DNA of 64,000 nt, taken from the NCBI RefSeq assembly GCF_009695815.1, contig NZ_VUNE01000002.1, positions 62,001 to 126,000 of the forward strand, in the 5' to 3' direction. Source of the DNA: Peptostreptococcus porci (GTDB lineage Bacteria > Bacillota > Clostridia > Peptostreptococcales > Peptostreptococcaceae). Shown piece by piece: positions 25,165 through 36,247 of this stretch. Each line of letters starts with the position of its first letter. Position 1 is the stretch's first letter. The position numbers were made by a program, and so were the translations under genes. The notes under the pieces were generated by a model. It did not search any database. It was not told the DNA's origin and saw only the letters and a program-made list of their open reading frames with translations.

Positions 25165-25620
25165 CTAATATTTTCCTGTAATTTCTCTCTCTATCCTTCT
25201 TTGAGCATCCTTTTTCGCCATATCCTGACGCTTATCATATAATTTTTTTCCTTTAGCAAGTCCAAGCTCAACCTTTACTTTACCATTTTTTAGATAGACA
25301 CTCAGAGGTATTAGAGAGTACCCCTTGACTGTCGTAGCCCCTATCAGCTTTCTTATCTCACTCTTGTGTAGCAATAGCTTCCTGTTCCTAAGAGGATCAA
25401 CATTATATCTATTCCCCTGTTCATATGGGCTAATATGAACCTGCTTCAAGAAAACCTCGCTATTATCAACAGAAGCATAGCCTTCTTTCAAGTTTATTCT
25501 TCCCATTCTTATTGATTTTACCTCAGTTCCTTTTAGCTCTATTCCACATTCGTAAACTTCATCTATAAAGTAGTTATGTCTAGCCACCTTGTTTTTGGCT
25601 AGTATCTTAACTCCAGACAT
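25165..25620 (-). CDS. smpB: SsrA-binding protein
   Basis: SmpB binds the tRNA-like part of tmRNA and brings it to stalled ribosomes. The 151-aa product shows the full family pattern: [30 protein letters not shown], the [20 protein letters not shown] block, and the C-terminal [19 protein letters not shown] helix that enters the mRNA channel. It is the last gene of secG-rnr-smpB. Its partner RNA ssrA lies 4.2 kb away across the mobile island. The ATG is preceded by GGGAGG. Confidence 0.97.
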   Translation of the reverse strand: MSGVKILAKNKVARHNYFIDEVYECGIELKGTEVKSIRMGRINLKEGYASVDNSEVFLKQVHISPYEQGNRYNVDPLRNRKLLLHKSEIRKLIGATTVKGYSLIPLSVYLKNGKVKVELGLAKGKKLYDKRQDMAKKDAQRRIEREITGKY

Positions 25621-25757
25621 AAAACTACCTCCCTTTTCAAATATTTCAAGTTTTCAATTAATTTTTTGCCATTTTGCATTCTATTACCAAAATGAATTTA
25701 TTTACTAAAATCAATTCATTTTCAATTCAATATATAATCTATTGATTTATATATTGG

Positions 25758-27902
25758 CTATTTCTGTATAAAAGAAAAATCTATTTTTCTAGTTTCGACT
25801 TCAACCTTTATCAATTTCACCTTGTGTTTTTGACCTATTTTGTATACTTTTTTTGTGGTTTCTCCAACTAGCGTCCTACTTCGCTCATTATAAATATAAT
25901 AATCTGAAAGACTATCCAAGCTTATCATACCTTCTACACCATTTGGCAGCTCGACAAAAATACCAAAATTTGTTATTCCAGAAATGTGTCCTTCAAACTC
26001 GTCACCAACCTTGTCACTCATAAACACTGCTTTATAATAATCGTCCACATCTCTTTCAGCCATTTCAGCCTTTCGCTCCAGTACTGAACTCTGATCACTC
26101 ACTCCATACAATATATTTTCATAGTGAGTTATTCTCTTGTCGCTCAGTTTTCCTGAAATCTGTTCTTTTATTATCCTATGAATCTGTAAATCTGGATACC
26201 TTCTAATTGGCGAAGTAAAATGACAATAATACGTCGCAGCCAAACCAAAATGTCCCAGACATTCAGGAGAATATCTAGCTTGTCTCAATGTCCTCAACAT
26301 GATTGAACCAACCGCCTGTTTTATTTCAAAATCTTCAATGCTATCCAAAACTCTTTGTAAGTCACTCGGTCTAATTCCACCCTTTGAAATTCTCAACATA
26401 ATATCCAATTCATTTAAATATTCCTTTAAAATTGTTACCTTTTCATTATCAGGAAGCTCATGAACTCTATACACGAAAGGAGTTTTCAGCCAGAAAAAAT
26501 GTTCTGCGATAGTTTCATTAGCCAAAAGCATAAACTCCTCTATTAATTTGTTCGATACTCTTCTTTCGTATGGCGAAATCTCAATTGGATATCCATTTTT
26601 GTTAAGTATTATTTTTGATTCAGGAAAATCAAAATCAATTGCACCTCTTTTAAATCTATTTTTTCTCAATAACTCAGATAAGACTCCAGCATTTCTCAAA
26701 CTATCAAATAACTCCTCTGCTCGTTCTGGATCATCTATATTCTCAATCAGAGATTTATCTTTATTCTCCAAAAATTCACTTACCTCGTGATAGGTCAGTC
26801 TGGCATTTGATCTAATCACAGATTCTGAAATCACATGACGAACTACCTTCGCATTCTGAGGGTTTACTTCCATAATACAAGATAAAGTCAACCTATCTAC
26901 ATGTGGATTCAAAGAACATATACCATTTGAAAGCTTTTGCGGAAGCATCGGTATTACTTTATCAACCATATATACAGAAGTCCCTCTTCTCAATGCTTCT
27001 CTGTCAAGTGGAGAATTTTCTTTGACATAGTGTGTCACATCAGCAATATGAACACCAAGCTCGTAATTTCCGTTATCCAAAATCTCTACACTTATTGCAT
27101 CATCAAAGTCTTTAGAATCATCTCCATCTATTGTATAAATCATTTTTTCCCTTAGATCAAGTCTACCCTCTATCTCGTTAGGCTTAACCTTATTTTCAAT
27201 CATTTCCAATTGAGCGATAACCTTCTCTGGAAATTCCTCCTGAAATCCATGACTTCTAACAATTGAATCTATTTCCACAAATCGCTCACCACTCTGACCA
27301 ATTATCTCAGTAATTATTCCCTCTGGTTTTTTTTTATCATCGGGCCATACCTCTATTTTACAAACTACTTTATCGTTATTTTTTGCTCCACTAAAGTATT
27401 TTTTTGGAATAAATATATCATTATCAAACTTTTTATTATCAGGAATCACAAAACCAAAGCTATTATTTTCGTGAAATAAACCAACAATCTCTCTGTTAGC
27501 CCTCTCTAAAATCTTTATAACTACACCTTCTTTATTCATTCTTCCTGTAGGCTCTTTTGTAATTTTTACTAGAACAGTATCTCCATCAAAAGCACCGTTT
27601 CTATCATCAGAATCTATGTATATATCAGAATTGTCTTTTTCAGATGTTACAAATCCAAAAGTTTTTCTTGTAAATCCATACCTACCCTTTACCATTGAAT
27701 AGCTTTTCAAGCTTCCTACTTTTCCCTTTTTGTTTATAAAAAGCTCGCCATCCTCAAACATCTCTTGAACAAGAGCCTTAACTTCACTTTTTTCTATTTT
27801 ATCCTCTGCAAAAATCATAACTAATTCATCAATGGGCATAAGTTTGTATGCGGTTTCGTTTATCAAGCCCAATATTCTATTTTTAACGTCATTTCCTAAC
27901 AT
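25758..27902 (-). CDS. rnr: Ribonuclease R
   Basis: The 714-aa 3'-5' exoribonuclease degrades structured RNA and takes part in removing non-stop mRNA during trans-translation, which fits its place between secG and smpB. Domains in order: N-terminal helix-turn-helix (1-60), two cold-shock domains, the RNB catalytic domain with TIDGDDSKDFDDAISVE (metal-binding aspartates, about residue 255) and TSPIRRYPDLQIHRII, and a C-terminal S1 domain (about 630-710). The ATG has GGGGGTG upstream. Confidence 0.96.
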   Translation of the reverse strand: MLGNDVKNRILGLINETAYKLMPIDELVMIFAEDKIEKSEVKALVQEMFEDGELFINKKGKVGSLKSYSMVKGRYGFTRKTFGFVTSEKDNSDIYIDSDDRNGAFDGDTVLVKITKEPTGRMNKEGVVIKILERANREIVGLFHENNSFGFVIPDNKKFDNDIFIPKKYFSGAKNNDKVVCKIEVWPDDKKKPEGIITEIIGQSGERFVEIDSIVRSHGFQEEFPEKVIAQLEMIENKVKPNEIEGRLDLREKMIYTIDGDDSKDFDDAISVEILDNGNYELGVHIADVTHYVKENSPLDREALRRGTSVYMVDKVIPMLPQKLSNGICSLNPHVDRLTLSCIMEVNPQNAKVVRHVISESVIRSNARLTYHEVSEFLENKDKSLIENIDDPERAEELFDSLRNAGVLSELLRKNRFKRGAIDFDFPESKIILNKNGYPIEISPYERRVSNKLIEEFMLLANETIAEHFFWLKTPFVYRVHELPDNEKVTILKEYLNELDIMLRISKGGIRPSDLQRVLDSIEDFEIKQAVGSIMLRTLRQARYSPECLGHFGLAATYYCHFTSPIRRYPDLQIHRIIKEQISGKLSDKRITHYENILYGVSDQSSVLERKAEMAERDVDDYYKAVFMSDKVGDEFEGHISGITNFGIFVELPNGVEGMISLDSLSDYYIYNERSRTLVGETTKKVYKIGQKHKVKLIKVEVETRKIDFSFIQK

Positions 27903-27929
27903 ATATTTTCACCCCCATTTATGAAAAAA

Positions 27930-27953
27930 GCCCCCTTACTCACGTAAAAAGGC
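27930..27953 (-). terminator. Hairpin between secG and rnr
   Basis: On the minus strand GCCTTTTTAC / GTAAGGGGGC forms a 10-bp stem with G-U pairs and a GTGA tetraloop, followed by TTTTTTCAT. It probably attenuates read-through from secG into rnr. Confidence 0.65.
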
Positions 27954-27962
27954 ATCACAATA

Positions 27963-28196
27963 CTATTTCATTACTGTTACTAGAGCAATTGCATTTATAA
28001 AGAATAAAATAGCTATTATTCTTGTAGTCTTCTTTAAAAATGCTTCTTTTCCCTTTGGTTTAAAATATGCCTGAGAATCAGAATCCTCCAAAAAAACCTG
28101 TGTTTGAGTTTGTTTACTCTCTTGAGGCAACACCACTATTATCAAAAAAAGACTTAATACTAATTGTGTTAACATCAAAATATTATTTATACTCAT
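27963..28196 (-). CDS. secG: Preprotein translocase subunit SecG
   Basis: The 77-aa membrane protein has two helices (ILMLTQLVLSLFLIIVVLPQ and RIIAILFFINAIALVTVMK) separated by a polar loop, as in SecG. It assists the SecYE channel. Position upstream of rnr-smpB is conserved in Firmicutes. The ribosome binding site is TAGGAGG. Confidence 0.9.
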   Translation of the reverse strand: MSINNILMLTQLVLSLFLIIVVLPQESKQTQTQVFLEDSDSQAYFKPKGKEAFLKKTTRIIAILFFINAIALVTVMK

Positions 28197-28573
28197 CTCT
28201 CTATCCTCCTAAAACATAGTCAATGTCTACTAATTTTCACAATAAAATCCACTTATAAGTATATCATAAAATATCTCTGAATTCAATCAATTTAAGATAT
28301 AATCTAAGAACATTTAAAAATTTGTTAATTCGCAAAGTAAATTCTAGTAAATTGATAAAAGTAGAATTTAATATGAAAAGTATATTTGTGGTATTACAAT
28401 CGATATATAACTGATATAACAATAATATTAAATATATTAAATAAAAGTTGACATTTTTTACAATTTGTACACTTGTCAAATAATAAAGGGACCCCTTTAT
28501 TACTTGCATCGAAATTGATGAGGATCCCTTTATTACTATTGATTTTATTTACTTTTCTGAACTTCAGTAACGA
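28197..28573. other. Intergenic region between eno and secG
   Basis: No gene is visible. It should contain the secG promoter and the eno terminator. On the minus strand there is TTGACAAGTGTACAAATTG near 28461-28479, of which TTGACA could be a -35, but no well-placed -10 follows. The enolase terminator repeats lie at its right end. Confidence 0.35.
28482..28547 (-). terminator. Probable eno terminator built from three related arms
   Basis: On the minus strand AGTAATAAAGGG occurs twice (28547-28536 and 28513-28484 region) and is followed by its complement CCCTTTATTATT. Either copy could pair with the final arm, giving a short or a long hairpin. The stem is AT/G-rich and ends in TTATTATTTG, so termination strength is uncertain. 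Confidence 0.5.
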
Positions 28574-29893
<1,320 letters not shown>

Positions 29894-30138
29894 TTAATTT
29901 AATAATTAAACATTATTATTAGATAATTATCTTTATATTATACTATATTTGAGCAAAATTTTGCAATTGATGAAAATATTAATATCGCATAGAATTTACA
30001 ATAAACATTGGTCGCTTTAACAAATAAATTGATGGGTAAATTTGTATAAGTCATTTTGATATACTATTTTTTTCCAATTTTATTAATATCCATCATTATT
30101 AATATCTAAATCTTACTGATTTCGCTAATATTTTTTTA

Positions 30139-31665
30139 TTATTTTATTAATGAATGTCCTGTAATCTCTGCAGGCTTTTCCATCTTCATCATGTCTAAAA
30201 CTGTAGGTGCAATATCAGATAATTTACCGTCATCTAATAGCTCTCTTCCTACAAATTCTTCGCCTACCACTATAAATGGCACTGGGTTTGTAGAATGTGA
30301 TGTGATAGGTCTCTTAGTTTCTGCATCTATCATCAGCTCTGCATTACCATGATCTGCGGTAATTATTCCACTTCCACCCTTTGAAAGAATTTTTTCAAAC
30401 AGCTTACCTACACACTCATCGACAGTTTTTATCGCTTTTTCTGTTGCTTCAATGCTTCCAGTGTGACCAACCATATCTGGATTTGCAAAATTCACAGCGA
30501 TAAAATCGTATTTATCCTCGTCTATCGCACCAAGAAGTCTGTCCAACAATTCATATGCTGACATTTCTGGCTGGAGATCATATGTTGCAACCTTTGGTGA
30601 AGGAATCAATATTCTATCTTCTCCAGCATATGGTTCTTCTATTCCTCCATTGAAGAAAAATGTAACATGAGCGTATTTTTCTGTTTCTGCTGCTCTCAAT
30701 TGAGTCTTTCCATTTTTTGAAAGATATTCACCTAGTGTGTTTTTAATATCCTCAGGACCAAATGCAATTTCAACATCTTCCATAGTCGCATCATATGTCG
30801 TCATACAAACGAACTTTGTAGGAACTAAAATTCTTTCAAATCCATCGAAATTTTTATCTGTCATAGCTCTACTAATTTCTCTTGCTCTATCGGGTCTGAA
30901 GTTAAAAAATATAACTGAATCGCCATCTTCAACTTTACCAATAGCTTCTCCATCTTGAGTTATTACAGTAGGAACAATAAACTCGTCATTTACTCCTTCA
31001 GCATAAGAGTCAGAAATACATCCTTGAGCTGATTCTGACATATTCCCTTTTGAAAGAACTATTGCATTGTATGCCTCTTGAACTCTTTCCCATCTCTTAT
31101 CTCTATCCATAGCATAATATCTTCCAGAAATAGTGGCAACTCTTCCTGTTCCGATATTATTCATATAGTCTTCAATATCCTTTACAAATCCCAAAGCACT
31201 CTGAGGGTCAGTGTCCCTTCCATCTGTAAATACATGAACGTACACATTTTTCACATCATTTTTATTAGCCATATCGACCAACGCTTTTAAGTGTTCCAAA
31301 TGTGAATGAACGCCTCCATCTGATACCAAGCCCATTATATGAAGGCTTTTATCTTTTGCATTATACATGGCTTCTTTTAAAATCTTGTTTTCGAAAAAAT
31401 CACCATCCTGAATTGATTTTGTGATTCTTGTCAAGTCTTGGTATACAACTCTACCAGCACCAATATTTGTGTGTCCAACCTCTGAATTACCCATTTGACC
31501 ATTTGGCAATCCAACATCCAATCCACTTGCTTGAATCAATGTATGTGGGTATTTCGCACTCAAAGTATCGATATTTGGAGTTCCAGCTGAGAAAATTGCA
31601 TTACCCTCAGTGTTTTTTGTATAGCCAAAGCCATCTAAAATTGTTAATACTACTGGTTTCTTCAT
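30139..31665 (-). CDS. gpmI: Cofactor-independent phosphoglycerate mutase
   Basis: The 508-aa manganese enzyme interconverts 3- and 2-phosphoglycerate. It begins VVLTILDGFGYTKNTEGNAI with the first metal-binding Asp. The phosphoserine site is in GQMGNSEVGHTNIGAGRVVY, and the C-terminal metal site in GIITADHGNAELM. Length matches GpmI (about 510). It sits 27 bp after tpiA within the operon. The start has AAAGGA upstream. Confidence 0.96.
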   Translation of the reverse strand: MKKPVVLTILDGFGYTKNTEGNAIFSAGTPNIDTLSAKYPHTLIQASGLDVGLPNGQMGNSEVGHTNIGAGRVVYQDLTRITKSIQDGDFFENKILKEAMYNAKDKSLHIMGLVSDGGVHSHLEHLKALVDMANKNDVKNVYVHVFTDGRDTDPQSALGFVKDIEDYMNNIGTGRVATISGRYYAMDRDKRWERVQEAYNAIVLSKGNMSESAQGCISDSYAEGVNDEFIVPTVITQDGEAIGKVEDGDSVIFFNFRPDRAREISRAMTDKNFDGFERILVPTKFVCMTTYDATMEDVEIAFGPEDIKNTLGEYLSKNGKTQLRAAETEKYAHVTFFFNGGIEEPYAGEDRILIPSPKVATYDLQPEMSAYELLDRLLGAIDEDKYDFIAVNFANPDMVGHTGSIEATEKAIKTVDECVGKLFEKILSKGGSGIITADHGNAELMIDAETKRPITSHSTNPVPFIVVGEEFVGRELLDDGKLSDIAPTVLDMMKMEKPAEITGHSLIK

Positions 31666-31692
31666 AATATAATCCTTTACAACTTTATCATA

Positions 31693-32433
31693 CTAAAATT
31701 TCAGTAATCCAAGGAAATCTGTAGGATTTAAAGACGCTCCACCAACTAATGCTCCATCGATATCAGACTGTCCCATTATCTCCGCAACATTTGATGGTTT
31801 TACGCTTCCACCGTACTGAATTCTAACTTTTTCAGCAAGATCTCCATACATTCCTTTAACTACTTTTCTTATTTCTGATATTACCTCATTTGCCTGCTCA
31901 GACGTTGCTGTCTTTCCAGTTCCTATTGCCCAAATCGGTTCATATGCAATAACAACCTTCTCCAAATCTTCAGATTTTACGTCTGCTAGCCCTTTTACTA
32001 TCTGGTTTTCAACCTTATCTAGAGTTTTCCCTGACTCTCTTTCTTCAAGAGTTTCTCCACAGCACAAGATTGGATTTATTCCAACCTCTATTGCTTTAAG
32101 AACCTTCTTGTTACAAGTTTCATCAGTTTCATTAAAATATTCTCTTCTTTCAGAATGTCCTATTATTACATAATCAATTCCCAATTCTACCAAATTTGAA
32201 GGAGCAACCTCCCCTGTAAATGCACCTGAATTTTCATAATGCATATTCTGTGCCCCAATCTTTATATTTGTTCCCTTTGTCGCCTCTTTCAGGTCCTTTA
32301 ACAATGTAAAAGGTGCACAGATCAAGACTTCAGCATTTCCTTCAGTCTTTCCCTTTACTTCATTTACAAATGCCACTCCTTCAGAAATTGTTTTATTCAT
32401 TTTCCAATTTCCTGCTATTATTGGTGTTCTCAT
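31693..32433 (-). CDS. tpiA: Triosephosphate isomerase
   Basis: The 246-aa enzyme interconverts dihydroxyacetone phosphate and glyceraldehyde 3-phosphate. Catalytic features: Lys in [11 protein letters not shown], His in [11 protein letters not shown], Glu in [17 protein letters not shown], and phosphate-binding [10 protein letters not shown] choose the ATG at 32433 with AAGGAG upstream rather than the adjoining TTG. It lies between pgk and gpmI. Confidence 0.96.
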   Translation of the reverse strand: MRTPIIAGNWKMNKTISEGVAFVNEVKGKTEGNAEVLICAPFTLLKDLKEATKGTNIKIGAQNMHYENSGAFTGEVAPSNLVELGIDYVIIGHSERREYFNETDETCNKKVLKAIEVGINPILCCGETLEERESGKTLDKVENQIVKGLADVKSEDLEKVVIAYEPIWAIGTGKTATSEQANEVISEIRKVVKGMYGDLAEKVRIQYGGSVKPSNVAEIMGQSDIDGALVGGASLNPTDFLGLLKF

Positions 32434-32473
32434 CAAGCTTCTCCTTTACTTTTTTCGATGTTATCAATCTATT

Positions 32474-33673
32474 TTATTTATTGTCCAATGCTGCAATACC
32501 AGGCAATTCTTTACCTTCTAAAAATTCCAATGAAGCTCCTCCGCCAGTAGAAATATGGCTCATTCTTTCACCAAATCCCATCTGATTAACTGCTGCTGCG
32601 GAATCTCCTCCACCTATTATAGTTATAGCATCAGTTTCAGCCATTGACTGAGCAATTGCTTTTGTACCCTTTGCAAAGTTTTCAAATTCGAAAACTCCCA
32701 TAGGTCCATTCCAAACAATTGTTTTTGAAGATTTAACTGCTTCTGTAAACAATTCAACTGTTTTTGGTCCAATATCTAATCCCATGCAATCTGAAGGTAT
32801 ATCTCTGCCTTCAGTTATATGTGGTTGTGCATCTTCAGCAAATCTATCAGCATATACAACGTCTATTGGAAGAAGTAATTTTACACCTTTTGCCTCAGCT
32901 TTGGTTATCATTTCTTTTGCGTAGTCTATCTTATCTTCCTCTAGCAGAGATGTGCCTATTTCATGACCAAGCGCCTTGATAAATGTGTACGCCATACCGC
33001 CTCCTATTATCAAAGTATCTACCTTTTCCAATAGGTTATTTATTACACCCAACTTATCACTGACCTTTGCACCACCTAATATTGCCAAGAATGGTCTTTT
33101 TGGATTTTCAACCGCAGAGCCCAAGAAGTCTAGCTCTTTTTGAATAAGATATCCACACACTCTCGCCTCTAAAAACTCACCAGCTCCAACTGTTGAGCAA
33201 TGAGCTCTATGTGCCGTACCAAATGCGTCATTTACAAATATTTCCGCCAAAGAAGCAAGCTCCTTTGAGTAGTTTTCTTCATTTTTAGTTTCTTCTTTTC
33301 TATATCTAGTGTTTTGCAATAAAACGATATCTCCATCTTTCATTTCTGAAACTGCCTTCTTTGCATTTTCTCCCACAACATTGTCGTCTGCCGCAAACAC
33401 AACTTCTTTTCCTAGCATTTCAGAAAGTCTTTTTGCCACAGGCTCCAAAGATAGTTCTGGCTTTGCTTCACCCTTTGGTTTTCCAAGATGAGAACAAAGT
33501 ATAACTTTTGCTCCATTATCAACCAAGTATTTGATAGTTGGCATCGCTCCCACTAATCTGTTTTCATCAGTGATTTTTCCGTCTTTAAGAGGCACGTTAA
33601 AATCACATCTAACCAAGCATTTTTTCCCTTTGACTTCGATATCTTCAACTGTCTTTTTGTTTAGCATTGTCAT
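32474..33673 (-). CDS. pgk: Phosphoglycerate kinase
   Basis: The 399-aa enzyme makes ATP from 1,3-bisphosphoglycerate. Hallmarks: [58 protein letters not shown], the hinge and nucleotide site [17 protein letters not shown], and [13 protein letters not shown]. The ATG at 33673 is preceded by AAGGAG. A hairpin terminator in the gapA-pgk gap (33800-33833) likely reduces its expression relative to gapA. Confidence 0.97.
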   Translation of the reverse strand: MTMLNKKTVEDIEVKGKKCLVRCDFNVPLKDGKITDENRLVGAMPTIKYLVDNGAKVILCSHLGKPKGEAKPELSLEPVAKRLSEMLGKEVVFAADDNVVGENAKKAVSEMKDGDIVLLQNTRYRKEETKNEENYSKELASLAEIFVNDAFGTAHRAHCSTVGAGEFLEARVCGYLIQKELDFLGSAVENPKRPFLAILGGAKVSDKLGVINNLLEKVDTLIIGGGMAYTFIKALGHEIGTSLLEEDKIDYAKEMITKAEAKGVKLLLPIDVVYADRFAEDAQPHITEGRDIPSDCMGLDIGPKTVELFTEAVKSSKTIVWNGPMGVFEFENFAKGTKAIAQSMAETDAITIIGGGDSAAAVNQMGFGERMSHISTGGGASLEFLEGKELPGIAALDNK

Positions 33674-33799
33674 AATTTTTCTCCTTGTTTCATAATACTT
33701 ATTGATTTTATTACGTGTTACTTTACTTCCATTATACCATAATTAAATGATTAGTGTTTCGGTAAACGTCCCGACTCTCAAAAAGTTTTTTATAAAAAA

Positions 33800-33833
33800 T
33801 CCGAGGTACAAATATTACAATCTATACCTCGGA
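33800..33833 (-). terminator. Attenuating terminator between gapA and pgk
   Basis: On the minus strand TCCGAGGTA / TACCTCGGA (9 bp) encloses a 16-nt loop and is followed by TTTTTTATAAAAAACTTTTT. It lies in the 227-bp gap inside the glycolytic operon. This probably makes gapA mRNA more abundant than the distal genes; pgk may also have its own promoter. Confidence 0.75.
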
Positions 33834-33900
33834 CTGATTTTTTTAAAGCCAACGAGGTCTTTAAGCATGACCTTTCGCTAGTTTTATTTAATTATATTTA

Positions 33901-34908
33901 TTATTTTGTCAAACTTCCTACTAATCCAAGAGTTCTCACAAGCTGAGAAGTATATGACATTTCATTATCGTACCATGCTACTGTCTTAACTAACTGCTTT
34001 CCGGCAACGTCCATTACTTTTGTTAGAGTGGCATCAAACAATGAACCATAGCTAATTCCTACTATGTCGCTAGAAACTATTTCATCTTCATTGTAACCGA
34101 AAGATTCATTTGCAGCTTCCTTCATTGCAGCATTTATTTCTTCTACAGTTGTATTCTTTTCTAGTACACAAACTAATTCAGTGATTGATCCTGTAGTTAC
34201 AGGAACTCTCTGTGCAGCACCATCTAATTTACCCTTCAATTCTGGAATTACAAGGCCTATAGCTTTTGCAGCACCTGTTGTATTTGGAATGATATTGGCA
34301 GCGGCAGTTCTCGCTCTTCTCAAATCACCCTTTCCATGAGGACCATCCAATGTGTTCTGATCATTTGTGTAAGCATGAATTGTTGTCATCAAACCTTCAA
34401 CAATACCGAATTTGTCATTTAGAACTTTTGCCATTGGAGCCAAACAGTTTGTAGTACAAGATGCACCAGAAACTACAGTTTCACTTCCATCGATAATATC
34501 AGAATTTACATTGTAAACTACTGTCTTTAAATCACCTGTCGCTGGTGCAGAAATAAGAACCTTCTTTGCTCCCGCTTTGATATGAGCCTCTGCCTTTTCT
34601 TTTGATGTAAACAATCCTGTACATTCAAGAACTATATCTACATCAAGCTCTCCCCAAGGAAGATTTTCAGGATTTCTCTCAGAAATAACCATTATTTCCT
34701 TGCCATTAACTATGAATGCACCTTCTTCAACCTGAATTTCACCGTTGAATCTACCCTGAGATGTATCATATTTGAAAAGATGAGCTAGCATATGAGCATC
34801 AGTTAAGTCGTTTATTGCAACAACCTCAAACTTATCAGTCTGTTCCATCATTTTTCTCAATGCTAATCTTCCTATTCTACCAAAACCATTAATCGCTACT
34901 TTTACCAT
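33901..34908 (-). CDS. gapA: Glyceraldehyde-3-phosphate dehydrogenase
   Basis: The 335-aa NAD-dependent enzyme oxidises glyceraldehyde 3-phosphate. The N-terminal nucleotide fold reads [17 protein letters not shown]. The catalytic cysteine is in [12 protein letters not shown], and the C-terminus has [15 protein letters not shown]. It follows cggR by 57 bp, the standard order. The start has GGAGG upstream. Confidence 0.97.
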   Translation of the reverse strand: MVKVAINGFGRIGRLALRKMMEQTDKFEVVAINDLTDAHMLAHLFKYDTSQGRFNGEIQVEEGAFIVNGKEIMVISERNPENLPWGELDVDIVLECTGLFTSKEKAEAHIKAGAKKVLISAPATGDLKTVVYNVNSDIIDGSETVVSGASCTTNCLAPMAKVLNDKFGIVEGLMTTIHAYTNDQNTLDGPHGKGDLRRARTAAANIIPNTTGAAKAIGLVIPELKGKLDGAAQRVPVTTGSITELVCVLEKNTTVEEINAAMKEAANESFGYNEDEIVSSDIVGISYGSLFDATLTKVMDVAGKQLVKTVAWYDNEMSYTSQLVRTLGLVGSLTK

Positions 34909-34965
34909 TTTTTAATTCCTCCAAAATCTTTTTTCAATCACTTAATCACTTTAAACTTGTTTTGT

Positions 34966-36006
34966 CTACAAAACTACCTTCACTTTATTCAATATTTCTT
35001 TGGCACTATCCTCATCCGTTATCAAGGATATGTTTTTATTTATTTTATACAGTGCCAAGAAAGAATCGACTTTATCATTCCCACCAAATACTACTACAGG
35101 ATTTTCACAGTTTTTATACATTTCAATGTCAATCCCTATAGTATTGATTTTTAATACAATATTTCCTTCTTTGTCGAAATAATGACCAAAAGCCTCACCA
35201 ACTGCACCGCTGTCGATTAGCTTTTTCCTATCCTCCTCTGACATACCTCGTCTCTCAGACATTACATCAGCTCTTCCAACACTAAAGAAAATTTTATTCG
35301 CATTTTTTAGATCATTTACAGTTCTCTTTAATTCAGAAATAGACATCAAGCTCTCTCTAGTAATGACATCTATATCATCCGGAACATATAAATACTCGAC
35401 CCTTGATCCGATGTTCTTAGCTAGCAAGCCTGCGATGCTATTAGCCTGAAGATCAATATCTGACCCAACACTTCCTCTTGTGGGAAGCACAACCACATCG
35501 TTGTTATTTGAATTTACCTCTAGTTCAACATTAAGAGCTACCTCTCTCATTGTCGTACCTCCAGCGATTGCTATAATGTCACCAGATCTTATATTTTCCG
35601 CTAGATATCTAGCAGCCTTCTTTGAAACAGTCTTCAAAGTACCTTCTTGAGAATCTCCAACACTTTCTGATATTGCTACAAACTTCAAACCTAACCTATT
35701 TTTTAATTCTTTTTCTAGATCAGTAATTCCCATGATATCATTCATCACATACTCTAAGTCATCCAGAAGCTTTCTACCAGCATCGGTTATCGTCATTCCA
35801 AAGGTTGAAATATTTATCAAGTCCTGTTCTTTTAGAAAGTCTACCTCTGCTCTAGTAATTCTCTCACTCATGTCCAAAACAACTGCCAGTGCTCTTCTTC
35901 CAATTGGCTGTCTTATTGAAATTTGTCTCAAAATAGAATATCTTTTATTCATTTGTTCGATAACCTGTGGAACTATTTTTTTCTGAACCTCTATCAAGCT
36001 ATTCAA
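34966..36006 (-). CDS. cggR: Central glycolytic genes regulator (SorC family)
   Basis: The 346-aa repressor senses fructose-1,6-bisphosphate in its relatives and controls the gapA operon. The N-terminal winged helix is around 20-80 (LRQISIRQPIGRRALAVVLD, ITRAEVDFLKEQDLI). The sugar-phosphate-binding SorC domain follows (IIAIAGGTTMREVALNV, VVLPTRGSVGSDIDLQAN). Translation appears to start at TTG (36006), since GGAGGTG lies 9 nt upstream and no ATG fits. Its promoter carries the inverted repeat it is expected to bind. Confidence 0.92.
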   Translation of the reverse strand: MNSLIEVQKKIVPQVIEQMNKRYSILRQISIRQPIGRRALAVVLDMSERITRAEVDFLKEQDLINISTFGMTITDAGRKLLDDLEYVMNDIMGITDLEKELKNRLGLKFVAISESVGDSQEGTLKTVSKKAARYLAENIRSGDIIAIAGGTTMREVALNVELEVNSNNNDVVVLPTRGSVGSDIDLQANSIAGLLAKNIGSRVEYLYVPDDIDVITRESLMSISELKRTVNDLKNANKIFFSVGRADVMSERRGMSEEDRKKLIDSGAVGEAFGHYFDKEGNIVLKINTIGIDIEMYKNCENPVVVFGGNDKVDSFLALYKINKNISLITDEDSAKEILNKVKVVL

Positions 36007-36065
36007 TAAGCATCACCTCCCATGTCGTCGGCACTAGGGATTTTTTCAGTCCCTTCAATTATTAC

Positions 36066-36109
36066 TTGTCCCATGATTACATTATATACACACGGGACAA
36101 AAAATGCAA
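36066..36109 (-). promoter_or_regulatory. cggR-gapA operon promoter with CggR-type operator
   Basis: On the minus strand TTGCAT (36104-36109), 17 bp, TATAAT (36081-36086). The arms TTGTCCC and GGGACAA (36066-36072 and 36094-36100 on the plus strand) flank the -10 element. GGGAC/GTCCC is the half-site known from the Bacillus CggR operator. A further GGGACTGAAAAAATCCCT lies downstream (about 36034-36051). Confidence 0.7.
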
Positions 36110-36247
36110 TACTTTTTTATAAAAAATTTCAAAAAAAAATAAATAGCCTAATCGTTTATTCAATAAATGGCTATTTATCAATTATTTTAAATTTTATATA
36201 GTATTAAATTCCCAAAGCGCAACAAGGGACATTTTTTATCCCATATC

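Noticed and set aside
28264-28509. Minus-strand 81-codon open frame between eno and secG
   Set aside because: It has no ribosome binding site, overlaps the eno terminator repeats, and its AT-driven composition (Leu, Ile, Tyr, Asn) looks noncoding.
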